From Cinclus cinclus (Eukaryota; Chordata; Aves; Passeriformes; Cinclidae), in the NCBI RefSeq assembly GCF_963662255.1, contig NC_085048.1, positions 96,683,729-96,747,728 on the forward strand: a DNA stretch of 64,000 nucleotides. Reading direction: 5' to 3'. This document shows, one piece after another, positions 35,691 through 48,107 of this stretch; positions within the stretch are counted from its first letter, which is position 1; the number at the start of each line of letters is the position of its first letter. The notes beneath the pieces were generated by a model that made no database searches, was not told the DNA's origin, and worked only from the letters and a program-made list of their open reading frames with translations. Position numbers and translations under genes: made by a program.

Positions 35691-37477
35691 TAAATTATTT
35701 TGGTTCCTAGCCGAACAGAGAGTACATCACCTGTGAGGATGGGGAATTATAAAAATAGAGGGAGAAAGCACATGGTGTTTATTTGGGATAGACATTCACC
35801 TGTAACCAGGGTTTTTAAACTCAGCTTGTGTCTTCCTCACCTCACAGCACTTCTCTGTGTGGCTCAGGTGTCTTTAAGAAAGGTCTCCTGAATTGCAAGG
35901 AAGGCTAGTGTGTATGTAAAAAGTGATTTCTCATAAACCACTGGAGGACTGTTGGGGCAGGACTGGCTGGCAGGAAAGCTAAAAACTCCCCGTTATCTCT
36001 AGGAAATCAAGTTTTGGATATTCGGTCCCTTACATGAAATGTGACTTTCCAGAAGTATTTCACTCTTTAAATGTTTGGCATTGGCTGACTGTCCCATAAT
36101 TCAGGACAGGTGTAGTTTACCATGGCTTCACAGGAAACATCACTCAACACACACATCCCACAAGTTTGTAGGTGGTAAGCTGTTGGGACTGTAAGAAACA
36201 AAGAGCGAGCCTAAACAATTCTACAGTGCACAGTTGTATTTTCATTTACACCAGCTTGACTTTTTCTTTAAACACATTTCTGCCTACAGCCATAATTGGA
36301 TCTATTGGGCATAGCAGCTCAATGTCAACCATATTTCCATGGAGAAAACAGTAGGTCCAGCTTGTTCTCCCATGTACTCTTATCTCCAGCTCCCTTGGAG
36401 GCACTGCCTTTGTCACTGCCCAAGAAGCACCCTTGCACTGAGGAAAGGAGTCTAGGGAAACCATCATAAACACAGAAAAATAATCAGGAACATCAAGACA
36501 TAATGTGCTTTCAGCATCCCAACATCCTCAGCTGCAGGTTTGAGTTGTCTCCTTTGCCTGTCCTGCCAGGAGCAGACAGACAGAGTTCCAGGAAGCAGGG
36601 TATCCTAAAGAGCCCAGGCCTCCCCTGCTCTGCTTGAACTCCTCTTTAGCACCAGAAGGTACCCTCTGCCATGGAACATGCAGCCAGGGGTTCAAGGGCA
36701 TACAGGAGCTGATGTCAGGGAGTTTACACTCCTTTCTCCTTGGTCTGGGCTCTTTGTCTCTCCCTGCTGTAGGGACTAGTGGAAAGTGCTCATTGCAACC
36801 TCCAAACAAGTAACACATTGCTTCAGGCCCTTCTTGCTGTTCACTTCCATGTGCAGCATCATATGAGTGAAGTTGTCCTTCATCCTGGAGGTGGAGCTGC
36901 CAGAAAACCATGGCCAGACCCACCCCCATCTTTCACACCTCGTTGCTAGTGAAACTGGGCTTTGGGAATCCTAGTGGGACCAGCCAGCATCCTCAGCCTG
37001 GTCTGCTCTGCACTGCCTCAGGAAGCTGCCCTTCTCTGACCTGTGCCACCCCACGCTCCTGAGTGATACCCACAGACAGGGTGGGGCTGCCAAAAGCAAG
37101 GCAGACTTCTTAGGGCTAAGGGTGGCTCCCAGCTGTGCAGTGGCTGTTGCCAGTGGCCTCCCTCCTCCCTCACCTTCCAGCTTCCTCAGGTTACCCCAGC
37201 AAAATTTCTTCAGATTCACCAATCTATAATCTATGGCTAGCCTAGGTATCTACTGAGAATTGCTCATACCCCACTACTGCCCATGTTGGGCAGACCCCAA
37301 AAAGCTCTTGTAGGGAAGCTTAAGTGGCTGTGGCATGGTGGGATGAAAAGGCACCCTCCTGCCTGTGTGGCAGGTAGAGGATGCAATCTGCTGGGAGATT
37401 TGTCCAAAGCCGTGGCACAGCAGTGGTCCCAAAGTTTTGGGCATCCTGCACCTCACAGCCTCTCCTTTTGCTGGCAG

Positions 37478-37555
37478 TCACTGCTTCCCAAGCCACCTTT
37501 GCTGCCTGGCTGTGCAGCTGCTGCTCACAGTGCCAGGCAAAGGGTGTAATCAATG
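37478..37555 (+). other. Exon-like segment (speculative)
   Basis: A good acceptor (CCTCTCCTTTTGCTGGCAG, ending at 37477) and a donor-like ATG|GTAAGC at 37556 bracket 78 bases. Two of the three forward frames are open throughout. The inferred peptides are unremarkable and no domain is recognised. Its position immediately before a TAAT-rich patch is noted but proves nothing. RNA data would be needed. Confidence 0.12.
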
Positions 37556-37715
37556 GTAAGCAGGCTGCATTTTAATTACCCTTTATATAATGCAAACGTG
37601 ACTGCATTAATAATCCTTTCAAGCCATGCGACCCATCTTACACAACCTTTAATTACTCAGGGAGCTCAGCATTTTCCATTGTCGTACAATTTGCTTTATC
37701 TTCCATTATCTCACC
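37547..37715. promoter_or_regulatory. TAAT-rich patch, candidate homeodomain-bound enhancer
   Basis: Within about 170 bases there are many TAAT/ATTA cores: GTAATCAATGG, TTTTAATTACCC, GCATTAATAATCC, CCTTTAATTACTC and TCCATTATCTC. There are also SOX-like CCATTGT and ACAATTTG words, all around 37547-37712. The density and the moderate GC flanks resemble conserved developmental enhancers. Conservation is not testable here. An open frame running across it (37553-37942) is judged spurious. Confidence 0.3.
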
Positions 37716-38194
37716 GGGCTGCCAGGCCCTGCAATACAAAGAGAAACACTTTCTGCAGTTTCTTCCAAGCCAGGCATCTCAAAGCTTTGTACCTGCTCCA
37801 AGAAAATCATGTTTCCTCCCCTTTATTTCCTCGGAGCAGAAAGCCAGAACATCACCCAAACAGGGTGGTCTCCCCTCCAAAAAACCCCCACCTTTGTGGT
37901 GAGAGCGTTATTCCCACACAACTATCTGTACTAAACAAATAAAAGATAAGGGCAACGAGTGCTTGATACGTTGCATGAGGCCAGACCCAGCAGTCCTTAA
38001 GAATGAGAATAAAGCTCTTAAGCACATTTTCCCATTGACTGGAGCTTACCTTTCATTAAGCACTGAACACGAGCACATGGGTGTTCGCAGAAACGGGAAT
38101 TAGGTTCTGACGTGATATCCTGGATCAACCAGATTTTTCCAGTGGCTTCAGCAGCAGTAGGAAAAATATTACTCATCAGCCTGTACCAGAAGTT

Positions 38195-38260
38195 GTCCTC
38201 ATTCATGTCAATTGGCATGCTATAAAAGCCCTAAAAGGGGCACAAGAACCAGAGCTCTTA
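38195..38260 (+). promoter_or_regulatory. Promoter-like CCAAT/TATA arrangement (speculative)
   Basis: An inverted CCAAT-type word (CAATTGG, about 38209-38215) stands just before a canonical TATA box, CTATAAAAGCC, with TATAAAAG at 38221-38228. The spacing between the two is shorter than usual for CCAAT and TATA. A start site would be expected near 38250. No open frame or first exon of note follows, so this may be chance. Confidence 0.18.
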
Positions 38261-41106
38261 TGTCCTCTTGCACTTCATACCACCAATAAGCACTCAGGTG
38301 CCTCCCAAGTTTCTTTGTTCTCCAGGCCCCTGAGGGTAAGACTTGCTCCATTTCATTCTCCCATGTCTGCTGTAAGCTGACAGGTCTGCTGAGATATTGG
38401 ATATAATAAATCAATCAAAAATATAAAAAATAACGTAATGATAAAATAAAGCATCACGTTTTTGCAAAGCATTCAAGTGGTCTTCAAAATCCAATGGATC
38501 GTACTTATTTTGCAAATTTAGTGTTGAGAAGAATAAACTGGAAAAACCAATAACTAGATGTTCCTTTCTCACCAGGGGATTCCTCTCAGTGCTGTCCAAC
38601 CCATTACTCAGGCTCCTGCTGCTCTGGATGTGGACTGAGATCCATAAGGAGACCTTAAGCAAAACTTCCTGGAAGAAGTTTTTGCATCCAAATTCTTAGA
38701 TGCACTGATAAAGGCACTTAACTTGAATTTCTTCCCTTAGAAGTCTCCTGCAACTGCTTTTTCACACATCTACCAGTGCCATTGAAAAAAGGTCCCAACT
38801 GGCAAAATGGTCTCAGAACAATTAAAATACTGCATCTCTGAGCCTGAGTCTGATATGGTTTGCTCTGGAACCAAATTTAAACAACACCATGCTGAAGTGT
38901 ATCTGCAGAACTGCATCCAGAATAGAGGCTATAAATTAATAAATATTAAGAGACGAAAATATCAGCATTTAAAGCATATATGGATGTTTCTCACAACCAC
39001 ACCCCCAAAGCTTTTATGCACAATTAGTTCTCCTGAGGTTGCTATTGGGGATAATTTCATTAAATAATAGCTCAATGCTGAGTTACAGAGTGGAGTCTAT
39101 AAAATATTATAAGGCATGTTAAATTATGTGTGAACTCAACTAGGTCAGTCGGGGAATTAGGATTTCTATTGTCTGAAAGGTCACACATCTGTATCCAAGG
39201 GACATGACAACAAGCACAGATACACAGGAGCTACCTCACTGGCTCAGGCTCTCAGTCCTCTTCCTGCTCTACCTGCTCCTGTTCTCTTTCAAGGATGCAG
39301 AGAAGGAAAGTCACTGCACAACCCTCATGCCTGGCATGAGCAAGAAAGTCCAGATCTAGTGAGCTCTGCCTTCTAGAATTACCTTTAGTAATGTTTAGTA
39401 GTGAAAATGGTTTCCTGCTACCATTAGCTTTTCCTGATACAGTAATTAATGTGCCTTCCTGCAGAAGGAATACCAATTGAAAGGTGAAGCCATTGCCTGG
39501 AGAGAGCTGGGCTTCTAAGGAAGTGCTAATTAGTCCTTATTTTGAGAAACCTGGTTAAAGTGAGTGAGCAGGTGTTGCTAGAAATTGGAAATAATCTGCA
39601 CAAACAGGTCCTTTCCTATATGACAGCAGAACTAATTACACCTCCTTGGTCACCACTCCATTTTACTTAATAGCCCTTTGTCAAAAGTGTATTCCTGCTG
39701 CCTGGCACTGGCTGCCAGAACAAACACTTTAGCACTTGGTGTCAGAGGTGAATTAACTCCTTCTCCCATCATGGAGAGAGGGGGATTTGAGAGGGAGGAT
39801 GTTGCTACCAGCCCCGCTTGCTCCAAGGACAGGGAAAACCTCTCCCATATCTTTTCAGGCATTCGAGGCACCGTGAAGTGCCCCTGCCCTGTACCTCACT
39901 GTCCCATTGCCAGCCATTTCCAGGGTCATCTTGCTGGGTGTCAGTGTAGGAAGGGCTATGGGATGGTTACATGCCCCATCCCACTGCCATGGCATGCAAT
40001 TAAGCTCCAAAACCTCCTGGGAAACTGGAATAAGCCCTGGGGAAAGGTGGTGATTGACATGCTGAAAAGGGATGATGCCATGGCAGCAGCAGAAGTAATC
40101 ATGAAGCCCATGACTGTTTATATAAGATGTTATGTGTGCAGGCTGTCTCAGACAAAATAGTTTCATTGCACTGCTTCGTCTCAGGCTGGGGGGAGGTGTC
40201 CATGCACATCTGCAAAGCTGGATTTGAGAAGAATGGGAAGCGATCACTCGGCACACAAGCCAGCACAGGAGGAAAGCAGCCAGCTGTGGGTTGATTTCAA
40301 CAAGAATTTCCCAAGCACCCTCCCAAACCAGAGGTGTCTCTGCATTGTTTAACAAGCACGGAATCTTAACTCCTGGATGGCACCGCTTCCATCCAAAGAG
40401 ACAGGCCAAGCACAGTCTGCACGGACACAGAGACACCTGTGACTTGCTGTGTAACCTGGGAGACCCTCACAGCCCCCTGGGCTTTGGTTTGCTTGGATGC
40501 ATGGGTGTGTTGATAATGCCTGGGATGTGAGAACAGTTGGAGGGAAGGAACACAAACACCATGGTTATTTTTGGCAGCAAAAGCCCGTTTGTAGGGTGCC
40601 TGCTGGGGCAGTGAGGTGTGTGCTCTTCCTGCAGGCAGAGGATGCTGGTACCCCCAGCAGAGGCTCTGCCATGGTCACGTAGCCTCCAGCTGCAGGATGA
40701 AGATGCCCCTGCAGCCCAGGATTCCCTCCTGCCATGAGGCACCCTGGCCATTCCACCTGGTAGATCTGGAATAATAAATGAGGACAGATGCAATACTGAG
40801 GTTGTGAGGAATGAGCTGAGTGCAGACAGAATATGCTCCTGACAGCTGGCCATGGGACATTTCAGCACAAAGGTGAAACGCAGCCCAGGCAGACCTGGTA
40901 CTCAAGAGGTCCAAGGAACAGGGGCTAATTCTCAATGTATTGCAGGATAATGTGAGTTTTGCCTTCCTTGCTGCTGCAGTGCAAGATGAGCAGGGCAGAG
41001 CCCTCAGTAAAACACCACCCACATCAGCCAACTCAGGCAGCTTTTACAGAAAGCCCTTTCCCTACAGGCGCAACCTGCTCAGCATCCACTGCTGAGCCAC
41101 CTTTTC

Positions 41107-41124
41107 AGCAGCAGCAGCAGCAGC
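41107..41124 (+). repeat. (CAG)6 trinucleotide run
   Basis: Six CAG triplets in a row followed by CACC. It gives short glutamine, serine or alanine runs in spurious frames. Confidence 0.9.
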
Positions 41125-42111
41125 ACCTTCCCCAGCCCTGGACACTTACAGCCAGGACTGCAGCTGGTCTGAATGAATGGGAGCTGAGCCTGGGAGGTGG
41201 CAACACAGCCGTGGTGGTACCAGCAGTGGGATAGCCCCTTTCCAACTGGAGCTGAAGGGGTGGGCTCCTCAGCAGTGCAGCTGCCCTGCAGTTGCTTCCA
41301 GCACGCCTTATCCCAGCAGCTGAGCATGGCCCATGTGGACACAGGGTGGAAGGCAGGGGATAGGCCCCCTTTGTGAAGTTGATTCCAGACATACTGCCCT
41401 ATATATGCACCCTGAAAAGAGGACCTGCTTGTTAGGACTCAACTCATCAGAGCTGGGATCACAGTGGGGATGAAGTGGCAAAATCATGGTGGGAGCTGGT
41501 ATTTAAGACGCAGGAGTGAATCGCATTCCTATGGAAATGTTTGGGTCCTGTTTTCCTCCCCTGCCCACCATTAACTGCTGCAGAAGTCCAAGAGGAATGT
41601 GCATTACTGCTTGCAGAAGAAGATGGCCAGAACTGATCAGGGTGGTGTCCTTCTCCACCCACAGGAAAACCCACTTTCATGCTCGTTTTTTCCTAAGGCA
41701 ACTGTTGCCTCCACTTGGAGCTATAAATTTGCTTATCAGAGGGACTGACAGGGCCCTGAAATGATAAAGTCTGATTACTTGTTCTGTTAACATGCATGAG
41801 GCAGAATGATGGCGATGATCCCATCCCTGAGATGAGGAGAAGAGATACACAGGTAAAGTATTTCCCCACTGAAAGCAGGAGCTAATGTTCCACTGCTCTG
41901 TTGTCTCCCTTTCCAATCAGGGACGAACCTACATTTGATTCCACAGAAGTGGAATGCAAGTGTCTTTGCAAAAATGTCTCCCTCTCTTAGCTGACTTGTG
42001 CCCTGGAGAAACATCCTTCCCTCAGTCTTAGTAGGTCGAGTTAGTTTGATCTTTTCTTATGGAACACACTTCCTTAGTCCAATGTTTGCCTTTCCCATAA
42101 CATCACTACAT

Positions 42112-42121
42112 TGCTGACTCA
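42112..42121. promoter_or_regulatory. AP-1 / MARE-like site
   Basis: TGCTGACTCA combines a perfect AP-1 core (TGACTCA, 42115-42121) with the 5' TGC extension of a MAF recognition element. A single motif can easily be chance. Confidence 0.25.
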
Positions 42122-42734
42122 TGTCAAATTAAAGTTCAAGTGTTATGCAGGAAGCTTAGAAATGTCTTCCCTGAGACCTGGGAGCTGGCTCCAGTCTGAA
42201 GATGGCTGCAGTTCAGGCCTCTTCCAGCCATGATGCTGACTTTAAAAATAAATCCTATTGGTTAAAATAAGAGCATACCTTGGATACGCCTTTGGGTTTC
42301 TGAGCCTCCCAGGTCAAAGCTGCTAAAGCCAGATGTGAGATAATTTTGTTTGAGTGAAAGCTGAGATTCATCATTAAGAGGACATCTGACAAGGGGATTT
42401 TAAGCCAGCACACACATTTCACAGGGCTTCTAATAAACTGCCTCCACTGGCAGGTACTTTAAAGCCTAGAACAAGCAGTGGTCACCATGTATGACTCACT
42501 CCAGCCCCAAAGCCCTACTTTATCCACAGGTGACTTACTGGCCCTTGCAGTGATGGACAAATGCTGCTGCTGCCCAGGGTGACTCTCTGAGCATCCTGCC
42601 TTTGTAGTGTGGGACAGGGATGGGAAATATAAAATGGAATTAGCTCATCTTAAGAAATGATGGGCACAGTATGGGCTCAGCAAAGCACATGAGAAGTGTG
42701 TTTCCATGCAAATCCATGGCTGTAGCTGCTGCTG

Positions 42735-42746
42735 GTGTGTGTGTGT
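42735..42746. repeat. (GT)6 dinucleotide run
   Basis: A short GT microsatellite followed by ATAATTC. Confidence 0.85.
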
Positions 42747-43358
42747 ATAATTCTGTGGGAAGCCTTCTGCTTACCATCTCCTCTGCCCCTTAATCCTGCA
42801 GCATCTCCTGCTTGCTGCATTGCTGTGGGATTTGCTGGTCCTCAGAGTAGAGCTGGAGTCCAGACTGGACTGGATTTGGGATTCCAAAAGGAGAAGATCA
42901 AGGAGCAAATCCATTACCTGTTGTGACTTCAAAGGCAGATAAAATAAAAGCATGCCCCCCCTTGCTCCAACAAGAAGCCAGCTGAGAATTGTGCTTTTCT
43001 CCTGCAAAGAAAGGCTGCTAATGTGCTCACCCGTTGACAGAGCAGACTTGAAGAACAGTTTATGGCACCTACTGTACTCTCAGCTCAGAGATGTAAAACA
43101 ATTTTCACTGTAGCTGCTGTGCAGGGCTTGGCTAGTACAGCCATGTCCAGAAATATCCAGCGAGAAAAAAAATAAAGAGAAGCTATTAAAAATACTCACA
43201 CACAAGCCAGGAAACATCTTATTATAGATCTTGGTTTGAAGAAGGGAAATTAAAAACCCATACCCACACTCAGCATATGCCCAGCTATATTTGTCTGATC
43301 CATTTATTATCTTAGCCAATGCAATTTCAATGTTGCACTACTCCAGCCTTTCATGCTA

Positions 43359-43370
43359 AAAAAAAAAAAT
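43359..43370. repeat. Poly-A run
   Basis: A run of about twelve A interrupted shortly after by T (AATAAAACC). Overlaps an AATAAA word. Confidence 0.8.
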
Positions 43371-46239
43371 AAAACCAAGAACAGCCCAATGCACAAGATG
43401 CCATGGCTGGTTTACAGCTGTGGCCTATCCTGTTTCTCTCTGAACATTTGCTGATTTGGCATCAGCACAATACGGAGGGAAGCGGAAGGTGGGGGTTGAG
43501 ATCTGCCTGGAAGATGTGAATCACAGTAAAGCAAACTCTTCCTATATTTGTGGAAGGGATCCAGCAGAAGTGCAGCAACTTTTTTGTGCACCGATCTTTA
43601 AAATTGTGGTGGAGAAGGCATCACTTTGACCAGGATCCTTCGCTAAAGATATACCTCATGCATGCATTTCCCAGGCCATGGAATTGCCAATCCAAGTTCT
43701 GGCAAGGGCACGCCATGCATACAGAATTAAATATGCAATGGAAAACATTACAGCTTGGTTAGTTATTGCTCCCATAGTGCAAAGACTGGAAATCAATGCT
43801 GCAAGTACTTTATGAAGCAGTAGGAAGCTCCTGGCTCTGGATTAAAGCAGTGTACATGTTCATGGGAAAGAGGGGAAGAAACACAGCCATGCTGTAGGCT
43901 GAGGTTCTCCAAAGCCACCTGCAGATGTAGTCATGCCAGAATCACTGGTGAAACATCTGCCTCCACGGGAGAGGCGCCACAGGATGCTCCACAGCATTCC
44001 AGTGCAATGGTGCTGTACCGGTGCCCCTAATGCAGCTTGGCACCAACTCCTCCTGCACAGAACGGACACCAAAATATCACAAATTCAACATGAGCTCAAG
44101 TGTTCTGTTGGCTGACAGAGCCAAAATAGTTTGGGTGGCAAATTCAGTGTCCTTGATGCAGCAAACTTATACTGGGATCTGCAACACTCACTTTTATTAA
44201 TAGCCTGGATGTCCTGAGCATTTTTCTTTTTCAGTTCTCAAGAGTTATTTTCACTATACAGCCTCTCATGATCACCCAATTTTGGGAGCTGATTGGACCA
44301 ACTCGTGGGACAAATCCCCACAGATGAAAAAAACCCAAACCAATGCACACCCCGAGACACTAGAGTGTTTCTATAAAAAGTTAGGAACATGTGCGTGGTA
44401 TTGTGGGTACAAACAAGACTCAACACGTATCCCTCTGCCTTTCCTCTGCTGAAAACAGCTCATTTTGGTTCATGGGGCCTTATGCAAAGGAAATGCTGGT
44501 CATGGACCATGTGACACTTTTGGTGGTACCAGTCCCCTGAGTAGCCCACAAGTGCACAAGGTGCTACTCAACATGGGTAAAGGAATTATATTTCCTTGCT
44601 AGTTCTCCTGTTCATAAAGCAGAGCTAGGGATCACATCTGCCTATGACTTGCTTTTGCATGAAAACCTGCCTTCTTTTAATACTTCGAACATCCTAGGAA
44701 AGACTATTGTGCAGGGACAGAAAGTCCTCACAGACACAATGAGTGCCGGATGGGTGGGGAAAAGCCTTTGAGGCAAAGGCTTCTCTTAATTCCCGCAGCC
44801 TGTCTAGGCAGAGATGTCAGGTTGTACAGCTACAGCAGTGATTTGAAACACCTACAGCAGCATCTTGGTCCTGTAAAAGTCAGTAGCAAGACCGTCCTGA
44901 GCCCTGGACTGAGGCCAGCCCAGGAGAACAGCAAATTGTGCAGAAAAAGCCAGAGATAGAGAAAAGCTACCAGGAGAAAAGGAATCAGTTCTCAGCAGGA
45001 ACTTTCAAAGGCCTTTAGTGTTTGTTTCCTCCAACAAAGGTATCAAGGTAGCTTGCAGGACAGATTTAAACCACTATAGTGGAACTTGAACAAATCAAAA
45101 TATCCATAAAAATCCAACGCAGACCACTGAGGCTACAGCAACACATGCACTGAGGTCTCTGAGGATTTTAGCTCCTTAACTTACTGTGCAGGTCGTACAG
45201 CACAACCACCAAGTGCATGACTGCCGGCCATTGCCTCTTCCCACATTCAGGTCCTGCTCTGGATCGTGATCACTCACTGAATGAGAATTCTGGATTTTGT
45301 TTTATGCTCCTCCATGTGCCTTTATATTGTGTCATACTCAGGTTCCGCTCTGAAGACACTTCTATTCATGTTCTCAGGGGCTTTGTTTGATCTTTGTCTG
45401 TATATTAACAGGATGAGCACTAACAGCACAGGAAGACATTCTTCTTGCCTCCAACTCAGGTATTTGGACACAGACTTGCCGGCTGCCAAAGTCTTACTCA
45501 GTACCTGGCTTGGACTTGCTTAAAACATATAAAATCTTCTGGGAATTTCTCTGTAAAATCCATATTAGTATATGCAAACTACTTTCCTGTCCTCCGAGGT
45601 TTGACACAGCATAACCCAGAGGTACTGGGCTGGCAAGCAGACCAAGTCCTAACATATTCCGTAATTCCCAGCAGTATGAGTATTAGAGCTACTCTAGAAA
45701 AAGCTAGCCAGATTTTTAACTGGGGGAAAACACTGCATTTTTACTCCCTCTATTTTTGGAAATGTCTGGGTACCTCTAAATAAAAGAATAAAAAAATAGA
45801 CGGAAGTAGAATCCACCAAGGTGAGATGTGTCAGGCTGAGGCTGAAGCAAATGGGAAGTACGTGATGGTCCCTGCATGAATCACAGTTCAGCCCTGCTGT
45901 AGGAGAGATAAGGAGCCCCTGCGAGCACCCCCAAAGCTGCAGTGGACCCTGCCATCACAGCTGAGACATGGGGAAGGGCCCCCCACATTTCAGTGTCAGC
46001 ACTGAGCTCGTGGGCAAGCAGCACCCCTGGTGTGATGTCATCAAGAAAAGCAGTGCAGAAAGTAGATCTGTCTGCTGGCCAAGCTGCCAGACCTTCTTTC
46101 CCTCCAGTGCACACACCACAGAGCATCTCTGCATCCTGCATGTGACGTGTTTGTGTGCCTCTGTGAGAATGGCAGAGGGACCTGGCCGACAACAACACCC
46201 AAAGCTGATGTTGTTGAAGAGACAGGGAGCTGGAAGATA

Positions 46240-46400
46240 TTTTCTTCCCGGCCGCTAACAATATGGATATTTTAGCACCACGCCTCCACATAGCTAAGAT
46301 AAAAATAACTTTTCTATAAATGCACCGCTGTATTCTGACGTCACACAAGACTCCAAATAAACTCCCTCCAAGGCATTAGAAAACAACTTACTATTTATCT
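46240..46400. promoter_or_regulatory. CRE-containing AT-rich patch, enhancer/promoter candidate
   Basis: A perfect palindromic cAMP response element, TGACGTCA, lies at 46336-46343 in a window where CpG is rare. Just upstream are CCCGGCCGC near 46246, a GATA-type CTAAGATAA near 46292 and a TTTCTATAAATGC TATA/MEF2-like word near 46310. Together these resemble a small regulatory element. The spurious minus-strand frame 45881-46348 ends here. Confidence 0.3.
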
Positions 46401-47999
46401 CAATAAAACAAGCTTGTCTCTCATTTTTCCTTGTCTCTTCCCAGAAAGGCCCTAAAGCCCCTGGAGGATGACTATTATGATAAATTGCATAACAAATTAC
46501 GTTTCAGGGCTGTACATCTCCATCACAGAGTATGGATGCAGTGTAAGGCCACCTGTTTACATGAGCTATTTTGGGACACGGTGGTCAGCCCTGGCTTTCT
46601 CAGAATCCATCAGCAGTGTTTGTTCCCAAGCATGCACACATACACCCACCACTGCACGTCTCTCATTGACCCAGTGTTCCCACATATTACCCCCAAACAT
46701 TTCCCTTCACACCAGCAGATAACCAGGAAGATGTTCCACTTGAGAAGGTCTGATAGCAAAAGGAAAGAATTCAACTCCTCCCCATGGTGGGCTTCCAGCT
46801 TTGATCTCCTGGATAACCACTGCATCTGGTGACCATCTGTGGTTAAAAATGGCTTCCCAGGAAAAAATGCTTAGGCTCAGCACAGGGAGGTCAGTTATTT
46901 TTAACTGAAACCCATTCCACCTTAGTGCCTTTGCCCTGCAAAACAAGCACGTTCAGCAGAACTGGTCCTTCAGAGCCAATGAATGCTATCACCATGTAAT
47001 GTTGCTTTTGGCAAACAAACAAGTATCACCTACTTGCCCAGGCTCATCCACTTACAGCATGGCTGCCAAGGAAAAACAGGATGAAGAAAGGATGACACAT
47101 TACTAATCTCTAACCACGCATGTTCAAAGTGCAAATGGAAAGAATGAGCATCCTTGACACCACACTCCCCTGTTTATCACTGGAATAACTGGAGCCCAGG
47201 ATGTGACCGGGCAACTTTCCCCTGAGCACGGGTATGCCTGTGTCCTAAGGAGAGGGTCAAAGAGTGAACTGTGACTCCAAACCTCTTCAGCTCCAGAGCT
47301 TCTGAGCAGGAATCTCAGTTCTGAGAGGTCAGTCACAGCAGCGGCAGGGATACAGTGACACTAAAACTGGGCCATGTCAAACCAACAAATCCCACTGCAA
47401 GGCAACAGAGAGCAAGGCCTCTCTCAGTAGGTCTCACTGCCTACTATTCAAGAAACCCTAACAAAGCAAAACCAGGAACCCACAGAATGGAAACCCTTCC
47501 CTTGTCCTTCCTTCATCCTGTCCATCTGCCATGGGCAAATAGGAAAAAAGAGGAAGAACTGCTCCATCTGCATCTCTGTTCCCTGGTCAACACCCTGCCT
47601 CATCCTTGGGACCACAGAGCTGGGATGTTGCTTTGCCTCTGCTGTCACACGCCTGGTGCAGTGCAATCACTGCAGATCTTGGCTTTGCAGTGCTGGGATG
47701 TGCGTCCACGCTGAGTCACGGCTGCGCTCTGAGTGACAGCCCCCTGCTCCAGGAGCCTCCCAGCGCTTCGGGGAGAGCTCTGTAAGCAAGGATGTTATGT
47801 AAGTGGATAGCTATTTTTGTCCAAAGTTTGGTTCTGTACTCTGTGAGACTAAAAATACACTCACACAAAGCTAAAGAACGTGTTTCTCCCTTCCCCTGCT
47901 CCCGTCATCCTCTGCCCGGTGGTGGCATCTTGTTTTACGTACACTGCAAAGTGCAAAGCTCTCCTTTGTAACCTGTTTCCTCCTCCTCCTCCTCTGCAG

Positions 48000-48107
48000 T
48001 CATCATCCCCTGAGCCCACAGTCCAGCACTTCTGACTCAACAAGAACTTCTACTGTACTTTTCTTGCTGGCCAGGAGGCAGTCAAGGGCCTGGGAGCAGA
48101 AGCCACA
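48000..48107 (+). other. Exon-like segment with strong splice signals (speculative)
   Basis: A (TCC)n-rich polypyrimidine tract ending in TCCTCTGCAG gives a strong acceptor at 47999. GCCACA|GTGAGTAAGG gives a near-consensus donor at 48108. The 108 bases between are open in one frame (codons from 48001), while the other two forward frames contain stops. The peptide is serine/threonine-rich and unrecognised. It could be an exon of an untranslated RNA or a chance pairing. Confidence 0.18.

Larger units (their letters stand above)
33431..37475. other. Non-coding stretch, no gene recognised
   Basis: Unique sequence with no recognised gene or transposon. Open frames up to about 133 codons (34562-34960 plus, 36528-36929 minus) look spurious. 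Two weakly similar segments, ATGTTTAGAGGTA near 33901 and ATGTTTGGAGGTA near 33974, hint at an old local duplication. A 23-bp tandem duplication, a hairpin and a poly-A run are listed separately. Confidence 0.5.
37943..46230. other. Long non-coding stretch, no gene recognised
   Basis: No transposon or gene was recognised. AT-rich low complexity lies at 38400-38455. An AT-rich, CpG-poor segment at 38800-39150 has the look of a slowly evolving element. Open frames at 39678-40160 (plus) and 39855-40436 (minus, 193 codons) overlap on opposite strands and resemble no protein family. Overlapping open frames on both strands near 40467-41392 are likewise spurious. Confidence 0.5.

Noticed and set aside
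39678..40436. Opposing 160- and 193-codon open frames
   Set aside because: Overlap on opposite strands and neither resembles a known protein. Low stop density reflects base composition.
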